Notes: generated from the sequence alone by a model not told the origin. A DNA stretch of 64,000 bases from Streptomyces sp. NBC_00459 (GCF_036013955.1 NZ_CP107903.1:3100001-3164000); one strand, 5' to 3'; positions 18,465 to 28,428 are shown, counted from the stretch's first letter. A program made the numbers and translations.

Positions 18465-21400
18465 TCACTGCTCGGCGTTGTAGAGATCGCCGATCGTGCC
18501 GTCGTCCATCGCCCCTGCCCAGACCCTTACGTTGGCGATGTGGCCGGGGAAGTAGCGGGAGGTGGCGCCGTCGATCCGACCACGTCCCACTTCGAACTTT
18601 CCTGCCCCTTGCCATGGGGCGATGTAGGCGCTGCCGTCCTCGCTGGCCACTCGGCCGCTGTCGACATAGAGCAGGATCGCGCCGCGCTTCGTGGAGTCCG
18701 TGTCGTCGTCGCTGGCGTACTGCGCGTCGTACACGACGGTCAGCCGGACCCACGTGTTCTTCTGTGCGACGGCCGAGTTCTGGGTGATCCAGGTGGCTCC
18801 CGCGCCGTCCTTGTTGGGACGGCCGAAATTCCACCTGCCGGTACTCCCCCCTGCCGGCTGCTCGTACCACAGTCCCCAGGAAGACTGGGTGGCTCCCGGC
18901 TGACCGAAGACCTGGAGCGAGTAGGCCTTGGTGGTATCGGACAGTTTGGAGCCGTCGAGCCGGACCCATGCGGTGGCGGTGAAGGAGCCCGTGTCGTCGA
19001 CCAGGGGGCCGTCGGTGGTGGCGTAGGAACTCGTTCCGTTCAGGCTCATCACCTGACGGGTGGGAAGTCCCAAGTCCGCGTTGTCGGCCGTATCCGGGTC
19101 AATGCCCAGAGTCGTGCCGCTCAGGGTCATGGGGCGAATGTATTCGGAACGGTCACTGATCGTCGTGCCCTGAGCGCGGGTGGTGTCGGTCGCGTCCCAG
19201 TCCCCGAGCAGCGTGGCGATCGGGTCGCCTGCCGTGCCGTCGCTGATGTCCTCGTCCTCCAGACGGGCATCCTGAACGACCTCGGTGTCTGCCAGGGTAC
19301 GGGCCCAGACCTTCACCTCGTCGATGCGGCCGTTGAAGTACTCACCCCAGGTGCCGTCGTACCGCAGCCTGCCCACCTGGAGCGCCCCGCTCGCCGTCCA
19401 CGGAGTGGTGAACGTGACCGGCTCACCCTGCGCACGCCCGTTGACGTAGAGCTGAATGGTGTGATCGGCAGCGTCGTAGACCCCGGTGAGATGGGTCCAC
19501 GCGTTCAACACCGGCGGCTTGGTGGCAATGGAACGAGTGACCGTCGCGCTACTGATGTCGCTTCCGTGCCGACTGAAGACCCAGGCGTTGTTCGCCGACG
19601 AATACGACAGCTGAAAACCAGAAGCGTTCGTGCCCGCCTGGGTCAGCACGGTGTAGTTGCGCGTGGTGTCCTGGAGACGCACCCAGACCGAAGCGGAGAA
19701 CGACTTCGAGGTGTCCAGGACAGCCGTCGACGTCTGGGCAAAGCTCGCGGAACCGTCGATCCTCAGCGAGCGTGTTCCACCCCGTTCCAGAAGTGAATAC
19801 CCGGATCCAGAAGAGGCCGAGGACAGAGTGAGTGGGTGCTGCGTCGCCGTCGTACTGTCCACACCGCTGTTGTCCAGGTGCCAGATTCCCGTGGGCTTCT
19901 CCGCACCGTTGACCAGGAAACTGTAGAAGCCGGTTTCTGAGCTGTGCATGGCGGCGTCGAATCCCCACACCTGGATGGTGCTCTCACTGGCCTGGTTCGG
20001 AGTGATCGAGACCGTCGTCGATGCGCCCTTGGCCACGTTGATCGGGCTGGAGACAGCGCCGCTGTTCAGGCGCCACTTATACGTCACGACATCGGACTGG
20101 ATACCGGCCGTGTTCGCGTTCGTGTCGGCCGGGGTGAACGTGAACCTGCCAGCGGTGCCCACCGCTCCTGACGCCGGATTGGTTTCGCTCGGCTGGTAAA
20201 GACCATCCGCGCTGGTCACGATGGGCGGTGGCGGCTGGTCGGTGTCCACCCGGAAGTAACACCAGGAGGACCAAGCCGAATCCAGAACGCCGGTGCTGCC
20301 CCGGTCCGACTTGAAGTACGCCTGGGTCTTCACGCGCATCCGGTAGTCGGACTGCGGAGCCAGCGCGGATGTCGGGGAGGCATCGCGTTTGGCGTTGTCG
20401 GCCACCCACGCCTCACTGGGAGAAGCCGCAGACCAGGCGCGGCTGGAGCCGTCCGCCTTCCATACCTCGAACGCCGCACGAAGCTGGGAGTTGGCGCCGT
20501 CCGCCGACTGCACGGTGGCGATCATCTTCGGCGTGGTGTCACTCGTGGCAAGCGGCAGCGCGGACGTGTTGCAGGCCTGGCCCGCGTTGCCCTGCTGGAC
20601 ACCGACCGTCGTCGGCTTGCCCGGATAGGAGACGTAGGTCACCGAGAGCTGGGCGTCGTCCCGGAATCTCGCCCAGGAGGCGGCGTTCGATTCGTCGTGA
20701 GCGGTCAGGGAGAACGTGATGGCAGCTTTCTTCGCTTCCACGAACTCGCGGACCTTCAGGGTGAGGTTCTCGTCCGCCTCATCGGCCACGTTGTCGCTGA
20801 ACCGTACCCAGTTCGCCGGCTGCGACGGGCTGCAGAGCCCGCCACGGCCGTAGGAGACATTGCGATCACCCATGAGGTCGGTGGCGGTCGGACGGCCCGA
20901 CCAGGTGGTTGACGAAGAGATGTCCTTGCTGACGAGGCTCAGGTCGTACCAGTGCGCATCACACGTGAAGGTCCACGTCTGGTAGGCAGAGAACGTGACG
21001 TCAAGAACCTTCTTGCCGTAGAGCGAGGACAGCGGGTACTCGAAGTAGAGCCGCTGGGTGTACGGGGACGAAGCGCAGAGATAGCCGCCGTAGTTGGAGC
21101 AACGGCCGGTTCCCTTGTCGCCCTCCCACTCCCAGAACTTGTCCCCGTCGGAGGAGAGTGCGGTCCAGTCACTTCGCACAACGCTCTTGGTCGGCGGATC
21201 CACGTACAGGGGATAGACGGTGTCCTCGCCTCGAAGGAGGGACAGGTCCGGCGCGAGTTCCAGGGTGCTGCCCTTGATCGCCAGCGCGACGTCCGCGGTC
21301 GTGTCCCCGGCCCCCGGTCCGGCCGAGGGGTCGTCCGGGCCACCGTCTCCCCGTACCTCAGGGCTGGTGGCCACCGCGGCTGTGCGCATACGCGTGACCG

Positions 21401-22169
21401 CAGGAGTTTCTCGTTCCACCGCGTCACCGGCGGAGTCCCACATGCGCCCGGCGGGGCCTTCGAAGACCTTGGCCCCGTTCTCGTCGCGTGCGACAAACCC
21501 TCCGTCAGGTCCCGGGGCAAGGCTCAAGCCCTCGCCCTCGGTAGTGATTTGGAGGTTCGCCAACGCGGGGTTGGCGGCAGCCTCAGCATTCTTGACAACC
21601 AGAACCTGGGTAAACCCTCTGCTGACGGCAGTCAGCTTGAGGTCCACCCCAGGGAGCACATCGGCGTAAGTCGCGACGCTGCCGTCGAGTTGAGGCTCCG
21701 GAAGCGCTGTCGGCCACCCGAAGGCCAGCTCACGCCCATGGTCGTCCAACGTGACCATGGCGCTGCCAGAGCCGCCGCCGGAGAACTGGACCTCAGTCGC
21801 CGTGGACCGCGCCTTGATCGTGCCATCTGCGGCGTGCACAAGGGTGGTGTCGATATCGGCCCAGGAACCGTCGTCCTGCTTCGCACGAACCGGCGCAGCA
21901 CTCGACTCCTGGGTGAAAGTGCCGTCGGGATTGGCAAAAATCCGGGAGGTCTCGGTAGTTGCCGAGTCGATCTCCACCCGCTCACCGGATTCGGCTGCCA
22001 ACTCAGCGGCCTTGGACTCAGGAGAGAGTTCGTCGGACGGTGCAGCCAGGGCTGCTGATGCTTGAGCTACGGCCGATCCCCCCGGCGCCGAAACAGCTGT
22101 AGCGAGCGAAGCCACAACTACCGCTCCGCACACGCTGTGACGTATTCGACGCCACATCTGAACCGACAC
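18465..22169 (-). CDS. Secreted LamG-domain protein paired with the RHS toxin
   Basis: 1,234 residues. A signal peptide occupies about 1-40 (Arg/Trp start, SVCGAVVVASLATAVSAPGG). A DNRLRE-like region lies at about 320-500, with paired cysteines and an Asp/Trp-rich strand pattern; a Fn3-like linker follows. Two LamG/concanavalin-like jellyrolls come last, at about 780-960 and 1020-1230, both with the AWVRLDG / WTHLTGVYD / LYVNG signatures. These fold into carbohydrate- or protein-binding sandwiches. The GTG start at 22169 has GGGGGTGGG upstream. Proteins of this type are common next to RHS genes in Streptomyces; a role in anchoring or delivery is inferred. A candidate promoter lies at 22213-22242. 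Confidence 0.85.
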   Translation of the reverse strand: MSVQMWRRIRHSVCGAVVVASLATAVSAPGGSAVAQASAALAAPSDELSPESKAAELAAESGERVEIDSATTETSRIFANPDGTFTQESSAAPVRAKQDDGSWADIDTTLVHAADGTIKARSTATEVQFSGGGSGSAMVTLDDHGRELAFGWPTALPEPQLDGSVATYADVLPGVDLKLTAVSRGFTQVLVVKNAEAAANPALANLQITTEGEGLSLAPGPDGGFVARDENGAKVFEGPAGRMWDSAGDAVERETPAVTRMRTAAVATSPEVRGDGGPDDPSAGPGAGDTTADVALAIKGSTLELAPDLSLLRGEDTVYPLYVDPPTKSVVRSDWTALSSDGDKFWEWEGDKGTGRCSNYGGYLCASSPYTQRLYFEYPLSSLYGKKVLDVTFSAYQTWTFTCDAHWYDLSLVSKDISSSTTWSGRPTATDLMGDRNVSYGRGGLCSPSQPANWVRFSDNVADEADENLTLKVREFVEAKKAAITFSLTAHDESNAASWARFRDDAQLSVTYVSYPGKPTTVGVQQGNAGQACNTSALPLATSDTTPKMIATVQSADGANSQLRAAFEVWKADGSSRAWSAASPSEAWVADNAKRDASPTSALAPQSDYRMRVKTQAYFKSDRGSTGVLDSAWSSWCYFRVDTDQPPPPIVTSADGLYQPSETNPASGAVGTAGRFTFTPADTNANTAGIQSDVVTYKWRLNSGAVSSPINVAKGASTTVSITPNQASESTIQVWGFDAAMHSSETGFYSFLVNGAEKPTGIWHLDNSGVDSTTATQHPLTLSSASSGSGYSLLERGGTRSLRIDGSASFAQTSTAVLDTSKSFSASVWVRLQDTTRNYTVLTQAGTNASGFQLSYSSANNAWVFSRHGSDISSATVTRSIATKPPVLNAWTHLTGVYDAADHTIQLYVNGRAQGEPVTFTTPWTASGALQVGRLRYDGTWGEYFNGRIDEVKVWARTLADTEVVQDARLEDEDISDGTAGDPIATLLGDWDATDTTRAQGTTISDRSEYIRPMTLSGTTLGIDPDTADNADLGLPTRQVMSLNGTSSYATTDGPLVDDTGSFTATAWVRLDGSKLSDTTKAYSLQVFGQPGATQSSWGLWYEQPAGGSTGRWNFGRPNKDGAGATWITQNSAVAQKNTWVRLTVVYDAQYASDDDTDSTKRGAILLYVDSGRVASEDGSAYIAPWQGAGKFEVGRGRIDGATSRYFPGHIANVRVWAGAMDDGTIGDLYNAEQ

Positions 22170-22212
22170 AAGCCCACCCCCGGTCTTACTTTTTTTTTAC
22201 AGACAAGGAGAG

Positions 22213-22242
22213 ATCTTGAATTTTCATAAACCCTCACGTCAA
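22213..22242 (-). promoter_or_regulatory. Candidate sigma70-type promoter for the LamG-RHS locus
   Basis: Reading the minus strand, TTGACG (22242-22237) and CAAGAT (22218-22213) are separated by 18 nt, close to the HrdB consensus, in a stretch that is AT-rich for this genome. The predicted transcript would begin about 35 nt before the GTG start and contain an A9 run (22190-22198). The rest of the gap 22170-22494 contains only the terminator at 22439-22471. Confidence 0.45.
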
Positions 22243-22438
22243 GCAAGTGTGATTTTCCACACTCTGCAGCGGGTCGTCCGGGAGTCGAGTTGCACGCGAC
22301 CGCTTCCTAGAACCTCCTGGTCTCCGTCGCTCACGTCTGGCAGGACCACCCTGATTTTCCGGCCGACGCCGCGGTGGAGACCTTTCAGTTCGAAGCCGAG
22401 AATCCCCTCATGGCATAACGGGGAGCACACGGTCGCGC

Positions 22439-22471
22439 CCCCAACCGGTCGATATACAGGACCGGTTGGGG
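22439..22471 (-). terminator. Terminator after the tricorn protease gene
   Basis: Perfect 12-bp inverted repeat CCCCAACCGGTC / GACCGGTTGGGG with a 9-nt loop, 24 nt downstream of the stop codon. It isolates the protease gene from the toxin locus. Confidence 0.65.
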
Positions 22472-22494
22472 TCCTTTCTCCGACACCGAGTCCC

Positions 22495-25400
22495 CTAAAG
22501 CTCCGGCAACCCAGGCGCCCTCTTGGCCGGCCGCTCCCCCAACGACTCCAACGCCAACCGAATCGCCTCGTCCAACTGCACATCCCGACCGGCCGCATGA
22601 TCCTGCGGAGTCTGCACGACCTCCACATCGGGATCGACCCCGTGGTTCTCCACGCCCCACCCGTAACCCTCGAGCCAGAACGCGTACTTGGGCTGGGTGA
22701 CGAGCGTCCCGTCGACGAGCCGGTACCGGCTGTCGATGCCGATCACCCCGCCCCACGTCCGCGTGCCGACGACCGGCCCGATCCCCAGCGCCTTGATCGC
22801 CGCGTTGACGATGTCCCCGTCCGACCCCGAGAACTCGTTGGCGACGGCGACGACGGGCCCGCGAGGTGCGTCCTCCGGGTAGCTGTACGGCCGTAGCCCG
22901 CGTGGCAGGTCCCAGCCGACGATCCGCCGCGCCAGCTTCTCGACGACCAGCTGGGACGTGTGCCCGCCCCGGTTCTCGCGGACGTCGACGACCAGCCCCT
23001 CCTTGGCGACCTCGATCCGCAGGTCGCGGTGGATCTGGGCCCAGCCGGGCGCCTGCATGTCGGGCACGTGCAGATAGCCGAGCCGTCCGCCGGACTTCTC
23101 GGTGACGTACGCCCGCCGGTCGTTGACCCACGCGTGGTAGCGGAGCGGCTCCTCGTCCGCGAGGGGTACGACGACCACGTGCCGCGGATCGCCGCCGCCG
23201 GACGGCGAGATGGTCAGCTCGATGGGCTTGCCCGCCGTACCGACGAGCAGCGGGCCGGGTCCGGCCACCGGGTCGACGGGCTGTCCGGCGACCGCGAGGA
23301 TCGCGTCACCGGGGCGGACCGCGACGCCGGGTGCGGCGAGCGGGGAGACGCCGTCGGGGTCGGAGGTCTCGGCGGGCAGGATGCGGTCGATGCGCCACAG
23401 GGGCGTGTCCTGGGGGCCGTCCTCGTGCCGGGAGATGTCGGCGCCGAGAAGCCCCTGCCGCTCACCGCCGCCATGCCCGCCCCTCGGGGTGACGTAGGCG
23501 TGCGAGGTGCCCAACTCGCCCTGGACCTCCCAGAGAAGGTCGACGAGGTCGTCGTGGGTGGCGACGCGGTCGAGGATCGGCCGGTAGCGGTCGAGCACGC
23601 CGTTCCAGTCGGTGCCGCCCATGTCCGGCCGCCAGAAGTTGTCGCGCATGATGCGACCGTTCTCGTCGTACATCTGCCGCCACTCGACGGCCGGGTCGAC
23701 GCTCTGCCGTACGCGCGACAGGTCGACGGTGATGTTCGAGTCGCTCTCGTCGTCGTTGGAAGCGCGACGGTCACTCGGAACGACCTTCAGCTTGCCGTCG
23801 GTCCACAGCAGGACGCGTTTGCCGTCGCCGCTGACGGCGAAGTGGTCGGCGTCCCCGGCGAGGTGCTCGATGCGGTTCTGGGCTAGGTCGTACCGCTCCA
23901 GCTCGGTCTTGGGGTCGGGGTCGTCCGGGGTGGCCCGGGAGGAGCCGAGAACTCCGCGCACCGGGTGGCGCAGCCACAGGACACCGTCCTTGGCGGCGCG
24001 CAGGTTGGAGTAGCGGGCGGCCTCCACCGGGAACGGCACGATGCGGTCGGCGAGCCCGTCGAGGTCGATACGGGTGGCCGGGGCGCCCTCGCTGTCGGGG
24101 GTCTCGTCCTTGTCCGGCGCCTCGAAGGGCCGCCCGTGCCGCTGCGGCCCGAAGGGCGAGGGCGTGGTCGCGGCGAGGGGGATGAGATGCGGACGCGAAC
24201 CGCCGACGAAGGCGAGGTCGAACACGTGCTCGTCGTAGACGGGGTCGAAGGACCGCGCCGACAGGAAGACGAGATGCTTGCCGTCGGCGGTGAACGCGGG
24301 CGAGTAGTCCCGGAACCGGAGCGGGGTCGCCTCCGTCACGGACAGATCGGTGGTGTTGGCGATCTTGAGCTGACGCAACGGACGCGGCCCCGGATGGGAC
24401 CAGGCGAGCCAGGCCGAGTCGGGCGAGAAGACGAGCCCCGACACATCGCCGTCGCCGCTGCGGTCGACCTCGCGCACCTCCCCCGACTCCCGCTCGACGA
24501 GCAGGACGCGCCCGTCGTGGGAGGCGACGGCGGCCCGGCTGCCGTCGGGCGCCATGGCGAGGCCGAGGACGCGGCCGAGCTGTCCGGCGGCGAGCCGGCG
24601 CGGTGTGGCCCCCGGTGCGACACCGGTCGCCGGGGCGAACTCCAGCGCGTCGTCGCCCTCCGCGTCCGTCACCCACACGGCCCACTCCTCGCCGTCCACG
24701 CGGAAGGCGCGGGGCAGCCGGGCCCGTACCCCGTGCCCGGAGGCGAGGACACGGGCGGGACCGGACCGGTGGGTGACCCAGTGGACGGACCCGCGCACCC
24801 CGATGGCGCTGCCGCGTCCGGTGTGGTCGGGCGCTCCGGACCCGAACCACCGGGAGGCGCTCACGGGATGGGGCTGGAGGTCGACGCGCTGCCCGCCGAG
24901 CCGGATGTCGAGCCGGCGCGGCTCTGCCCCGTCCAGGTCGTCGAGGAGCCACAGCTCACCGGCGGAGGAGTAGACGACACGGCTGCCGTCGCTCGCTGCG
25001 TGCCGGGCATAGAAACCGTCGAGCGGAGTGTGCCGCCGCAGGTCGGACCCGTCGGCCAGGGACGAGTACAGCGCCCCGACCTCTTCGTGGTCGGAGAGGA
25101 AGGCGATGCGCTCCCCGACCCACAGCGGGTATTCGAGGTTCCCGTCGAGGTCGGCGTGCAGCCGCACGAACTCGCCGTCCCCCTCCCGATCGATCCACAG
25201 CTTCCCAGCCGTTCCGCCCCGGTACCGCTTCCACCAGGCGGCCTCGCGCCCCATCGGAGCGGAGAGAAGAACGGTCGCCGGACCGTGTGCGACATCACCG
25301 ACGGGCCCGTACGGCAGAACGGTCGCCGGACCGCCGTCGAGGGGAACGGCCCGGGCCCAGGAGCGGCGCAGGCTGGCCTGCCCCTGGGTGCTGATGGCGA

Positions 25401-25713
25401 GGACCCGCCCGTCCGGGGTCCAGCCGCGCACCTGGGTCCGCGAACTGCCCCAGTAGGTGAGCCGGTTGGTGGACCCGCCGTCGATCGGGGCGACATGCAC
25501 CTCGGGTGCGCCGTCGCGGGTGGAGGTCCAGGCGAGGCGGGTGCCGTCCGGGGAGATACGCGGATGGTTCACCGGTACGTTGTCGGCGCTGACGCGCCAG
25601 GCCCGGCCACCGTCGAGCGGGGCGACCCAGACGTCGTCCTCGGCGGTGAAGGCGACCAGGTCGCCGTGCAGATGCGGAAACCGGAGATACGCAGGCGAAG
25701 AGGGCTGAGTCAC
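22495..25713 (-). CDS. Tricorn-type S41 peptidase
   Basis: 1,072 residues, matching tricorn protease rather than the shorter Ctp enzymes. The N-terminal two thirds is WD40-like beta-propeller sequence (repeated SPDGTRLAW, TPDGRVLAI, SPDSAWLAW, FTADGKHLVFLSA). A helical C1 domain, a PDZ domain (about 780-880) and an S41 core follow, with catalytic Ser in NEFSGSDGDIV, partner His in GELGTSHAYV, and TRTWGGVIGI. Tricorn trims peptides released by the proteasome, plausible in an actinobacterium that also carries a proteasome. The GTG start at 25713 follows GGGTGATCAG. No signal peptide, so it is cytoplasmic. It is transcribed alone. Confidence 0.92.
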   Translation of the reverse strand: MTQPSSPAYLRFPHLHGDLVAFTAEDDVWVAPLDGGRAWRVSADNVPVNHPRISPDGTRLAWTSTRDGAPEVHVAPIDGGSTNRLTYWGSSRTQVRGWTPDGRVLAISTQGQASLRRSWARAVPLDGGPATVLPYGPVGDVAHGPATVLLSAPMGREAAWWKRYRGGTAGKLWIDREGDGEFVRLHADLDGNLEYPLWVGERIAFLSDHEEVGALYSSLADGSDLRRHTPLDGFYARHAASDGSRVVYSSAGELWLLDDLDGAEPRRLDIRLGGQRVDLQPHPVSASRWFGSGAPDHTGRGSAIGVRGSVHWVTHRSGPARVLASGHGVRARLPRAFRVDGEEWAVWVTDAEGDDALEFAPATGVAPGATPRRLAAGQLGRVLGLAMAPDGSRAAVASHDGRVLLVERESGEVREVDRSGDGDVSGLVFSPDSAWLAWSHPGPRPLRQLKIANTTDLSVTEATPLRFRDYSPAFTADGKHLVFLSARSFDPVYDEHVFDLAFVGGSRPHLIPLAATTPSPFGPQRHGRPFEAPDKDETPDSEGAPATRIDLDGLADRIVPFPVEAARYSNLRAAKDGVLWLRHPVRGVLGSSRATPDDPDPKTELERYDLAQNRIEHLAGDADHFAVSGDGKRVLLWTDGKLKVVPSDRRASNDDESDSNITVDLSRVRQSVDPAVEWRQMYDENGRIMRDNFWRPDMGGTDWNGVLDRYRPILDRVATHDDLVDLLWEVQGELGTSHAYVTPRGGHGGGERQGLLGADISRHEDGPQDTPLWRIDRILPAETSDPDGVSPLAAPGVAVRPGDAILAVAGQPVDPVAGPGPLLVGTAGKPIELTISPSGGGDPRHVVVVPLADEEPLRYHAWVNDRRAYVTEKSGGRLGYLHVPDMQAPGWAQIHRDLRIEVAKEGLVVDVRENRGGHTSQLVVEKLARRIVGWDLPRGLRPYSYPEDAPRGPVVAVANEFSGSDGDIVNAAIKALGIGPVVGTRTWGGVIGIDSRYRLVDGTLVTQPKYAFWLEGYGWGVENHGVDPDVEVVQTPQDHAAGRDVQLDEAIRLALESLGERPAKRAPGLPEL

Positions 25714-25805
25714 CTGATCACCCTAGGCAACGCGCCCGCCCCCGGACAGGCCTTTGGATCACTTCATGCACAACCTGCCGAGGTTCCGACGCTCTGTTCA
25801 CCCGC

Positions 25806-26390
25806 TCATTTACCCTCGACGGGCAGGCAGTTCGGGTTCTCCTGGCACCAGATGGTCCTCGTCACGGTGACGGTCACGGTAGGCGCGGGCTGTCCGTTGT
25901 CCGGTGGCCGCCAGGTGACGGGCGGGGTGCGTGTCGGGGTGCTGGGTACGTCGCAGTTGCCGAGTCCGCTGACGTGGAGCCACTGCCTGCCGTCGATCCT
26001 GACAGTGAGGTTCCCGCGTACGCACCTGCCGTTGACGGCGCGTGTCACCTTGCCGGCGACGGTGATGTCCCTGCCGTCCGTGGTCTTGCCCTGGCAGTCG
26101 ACGTCGGCGTAGGTGTTCGCGCTCGGCGAGGGCGAACTCCCGGACGCGGAGGCCTTGTTGCCGTTGCCGTTGTTGACCGAGGCCGTGCAGGTGAGCCACT
26201 GGACGCCGACGTTCCGCCGCTCCAGTTCCCTCGTCATCGTCTGGTCGGTGGTGTAGGCAACGGTGGTCGAACCGAGCCCACCGGGATCACAGGCGACGAC
26301 ACCACCCGCGACGGCCACCACGAGTCCGGCCACCGCGACCGCCCTGCGGCGCCCGCGCGGCCGAAGCCGAATCCGCCTCAAAGCCACCAT
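25806..26390 (-). CDS. Putative lipoprotein of unknown function
   Basis: 194 residues from the ATG at 26390; a GTG 11 codons upstream is possible, and neither has a clear ribosome site. A basic N-terminus (RRIRLRPRGRRR) is followed by a hydrophobic run and a lipobox-like VVAC, so the mature protein may be lipid-anchored at its Cys. The mature part contains five further cysteines, a low-complexity Gly/Asn/Ser stretch and a Pro/Thr linker before a short C-terminal CQENPNC segment. Cys pairs around the WLTCTAS and DVDCQGK strands look disulfide-bonded. No family recognised. Confidence 0.7.
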   Translation of the reverse strand: MVALRRIRLRPRGRRRAVAVAGLVVAVAGGVVACDPGGLGSTTVAYTTDQTMTRELERRNVGVQWLTCTASVNNGNGNKASASGSSPSPSANTYADVDCQGKTTDGRDITVAGKVTRAVNGRCVRGNLTVRIDGRQWLHVSGLGNCDVPSTPTRTPPVTWRPPDNGQPAPTVTVTVTRTIWCQENPNCLPVEGK

Positions 26391-26539
26391 GGAAGGGCAG
26401 CCTGCCACCGTCCCGTCCAACACGGAAGGGCGTATACGGACATGCGCGCGAGCAACTTCGCGAAGGAACCACCGGAGGATGAACTGCCGTACGAATGACC
26501 GACATCAGGACCACAGGACCGTCAGGCCCCCTAGGACGG

Positions 26540-27301
26540 TCAGGACCAGCGTCCGGTGCGGCCGAGCAGCAGTGCCGTCGCGGCGGTACCGGCGGTGGAG
26601 GTGCGCAGCACACTGGCCCCGAGCCGGTACGCCTTCGCGCCCGCCTCCTCGAAGAGGGTCAACTCCTCGGGTGAGACGCCTCCTTCGGGGCCGACGACCA
26701 GCACGATCTCACCGGCGGAGGGGAGTTGGGCGGTGGCGAGCGCGGCGCTGCCGTAATCACGGTCCTCGTGCAGTACGGCGGCGAAGTCGGCCCTGGCGAG
26801 CAGCGCGGCGACCTGCTTGCTCGTCGCGGCGTCCGCGATCTCGGGGAAGCGCACGCGGCGGGACTGCTTGCCGGCTTCCCGGGCGGTGGCCCGCCACTTG
26901 GCGAGCGCCTTCAGCCCACGATCCCCCCGCCACTGTGTGACGCACCGCGAGGCGGCCCAGGGAACGATGGCGTCGACACCTGTCTCGGTCATCGTCTCGA
27001 CGGCCAACTCGCCCCGGTCGCCCTTGGGAAGAGCCTGCACGACGGTGATACGAGGGGACTCCGCCGCTTCCTCGACCACCGCCCCGAGCCGCAGGACCAG
27101 TTGATCCTTGCCCTCGGCGGCGACGACCTCGCCCTCCGCCCAGCGCCCGGCCCCGTCGGTGAGGACGACGGTCTCACCGGCCCGCATCCGCTTCACGGAG
27201 ACGGCGTGGCGCCCTTCGGCCCCGTCCAGGACGTACGGCCCGCCGACGGCGGCGGAGAGATGCGGGGGAAAGCTCTCGACGACGAAAACTGGAGCGGTCA
27301 T
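26540..27301 (-). CDS. rsmE: 16S rRNA (uracil-1498-N3)-methyltransferase
   Basis: 253 residues, the family length. An N-terminal PUA-like part (GRHAVSVKRMRAGE) precedes a SPOUT methyltransferase domain with the trefoil-knot signatures VVGPEGGVSPEEL and LRTSTAGTAA, plus the PKGDRGE and WAASRCV segments typical of RsmE. It methylates N3 of U1498 in 16S rRNA using S-adenosylmethionine. The ATG at 27301 overlaps the stop of the upstream oxidoreductase by 4 nt, so the pair is coupled. Confidence 0.95.
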   Translation of the reverse strand: MTAPVFVVESFPPHLSAAVGGPYVLDGAEGRHAVSVKRMRAGETVVLTDGAGRWAEGEVVAAEGKDQLVLRLGAVVEEAAESPRITVVQALPKGDRGELAVETMTETGVDAIVPWAASRCVTQWRGDRGLKALAKWRATAREAGKQSRRVRFPEIADAATSKQVAALLARADFAAVLHEDRDYGSAALATAQLPSAGEIVLVVGPEGGVSPEELTLFEEAGAKAYRLGASVLRTSTAGTAATALLLGRTGRWS

Positions 27302-28377
27302 GAACGCTCGCCCCCGCCCACCAGCGCGGCCCGCGCACTCTCGGTCTCGTCCGCCAGCACCCTCACCAGCTCCCCCGCCGGCAGGTCACGGGCCATCCGG
27401 TGGCCCTGTCCGGCCCAGAGCGCCATGCCCTGCGCGTCGCCGGACGCGGCGGCCTTCTTGCGGAGCGGCGAGGTGAGGTGGTGGACCTCGGGGTAGGCGG
27501 CGGGGGCGTACGGGCCGTGCTCGCGCAGGAAACGGTTCACCAGCCCCCGGGCGGGCCGGCCGGAGAACGCGCGTGTCAGCTCCGTACGGACGAAGAGGGG
27601 GTTGGTCAGCGCCTGCTTGTGCAGGGCGTGGGCGCCGGATTCCGGGGTGGCGAGGAAGGCGGTGCCGAGCTGGGCGGCGCTCGCGCCCGCGGCGAGGACG
27701 GCGGCGATCTGGCTGCCGCGCATGATGCCGCCGGCGGCGACAAGGGGGAGGTCGACGGTCTCGCGGACCTGGGCGATGAGGGAGAGCAGCCCTATGGCGG
27801 AGCCGTCCGCCTCGGGGTTGTCACGATGGGTGCCCTGATGACCACCGGCCTCGACGCCCTGGACGATGACCGCGTCGGCACCGGCCCGCTGTACGGCGAG
27901 GGCCTCCTCGGCGGTGGTCGCGGTGACCAGGGTGAGGGTGCCGGCGCGGCGGAGGGAGTCCAGTACGTCGCTGCTGGGCACCCCGAAGTGGAAGGAGACG
28001 ACCGGGACCGGGTTGTCGAGGAGTACGGCGAGCTTGGCGTCGTAGCCGTCGTCGCGTCCGCTGTCCGGGTCGCCGAGCTCGGTGTCGTACCAGGTGGACT
28101 CGCCGGCGAGCTGGTGGGCGTAGACCTCGACGGCGGCCGGGTCGGCATACTCGGGCTGCGGCATGAACAGGTTCACGCCGAACGGCCGCCCGGTGAGCCC
28201 GCGCAACTGCTTGATCTCCTGGTACATCCCGTCCGCGGTCTTGTACCCGGCGGCGAGGAACCCCAGCCCGCCCGCTTCGGCGACCGCACCGGCGAGCTGC
28301 GGGACGGAGACGCCGCCCGCCATGGGGGCCTGCACGATCGGGTGAGGGAAGAGATCGGTCAGCGCGGAGGACGACAT
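27298..28377 (-). CDS. NPD-family flavin oxidoreductase (nitronate monooxygenase-like)
   Basis: 359 residues, a TIM-barrel flavoprotein. Visible signatures: VQAPMAGGVSVPQLA at the N-terminus, GGLGFLAAGY, VQGVEAGGHQGTH with the His-Gln FMN-side segment, and LPLVAAGGIMRGSQIAAVLAAGASAAQLGTAFL in two parts. The family includes nitronate monooxygenases and enoyl-ACP reductases of the FabK type; the GGHQGTH motif favours a nitronate monooxygenase-like enzyme. It converts alkyl nitronates to carbonyls and nitrite, using FMN and oxygen. It is coupled to rsmE by a 4-nt overlap. Confidence 0.88.
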   Translation of the reverse strand: MSSSALTDLFPHPIVQAPMAGGVSVPQLAGAVAEAGGLGFLAAGYKTADGMYQEIKQLRGLTGRPFGVNLFMPQPEYADPAAVEVYAHQLAGESTWYDTELGDPDSGRDDGYDAKLAVLLDNPVPVVSFHFGVPSSDVLDSLRRAGTLTLVTATTAEEALAVQRAGADAVIVQGVEAGGHQGTHRDNPEADGSAIGLLSLIAQVRETVDLPLVAAGGIMRGSQIAAVLAAGASAAQLGTAFLATPESGAHALHKQALTNPLFVRTELTRAFSGRPARGLVNRFLREHGPYAPAAYPEVHHLTSPLRKKAAASGDAQGMALWAGQGHRMARDLPAGELVRVLADETESARAALVGGGERS

Positions 28378-28428
28378 GACGGCATGTTGTCACGTCCCCA
28401 GCACAAGTCCGAATCAGGCCCCGTCAAC

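Noticed and set aside
18361..18969. N-terminal extension of the RHS frame into the LamG gene
   Set aside because: The extra ~200 codons overlap the LamG 3' end in another frame, cross a strong hairpin and are basic low-complexity sequence; a signal peptide starts just after the GTG at 18360.
23965..26112. Long open frame antisense to the tricorn gene
   Set aside because: Shadow of the propeller repeats; Gly/Asp/Arg-rich with no domain.
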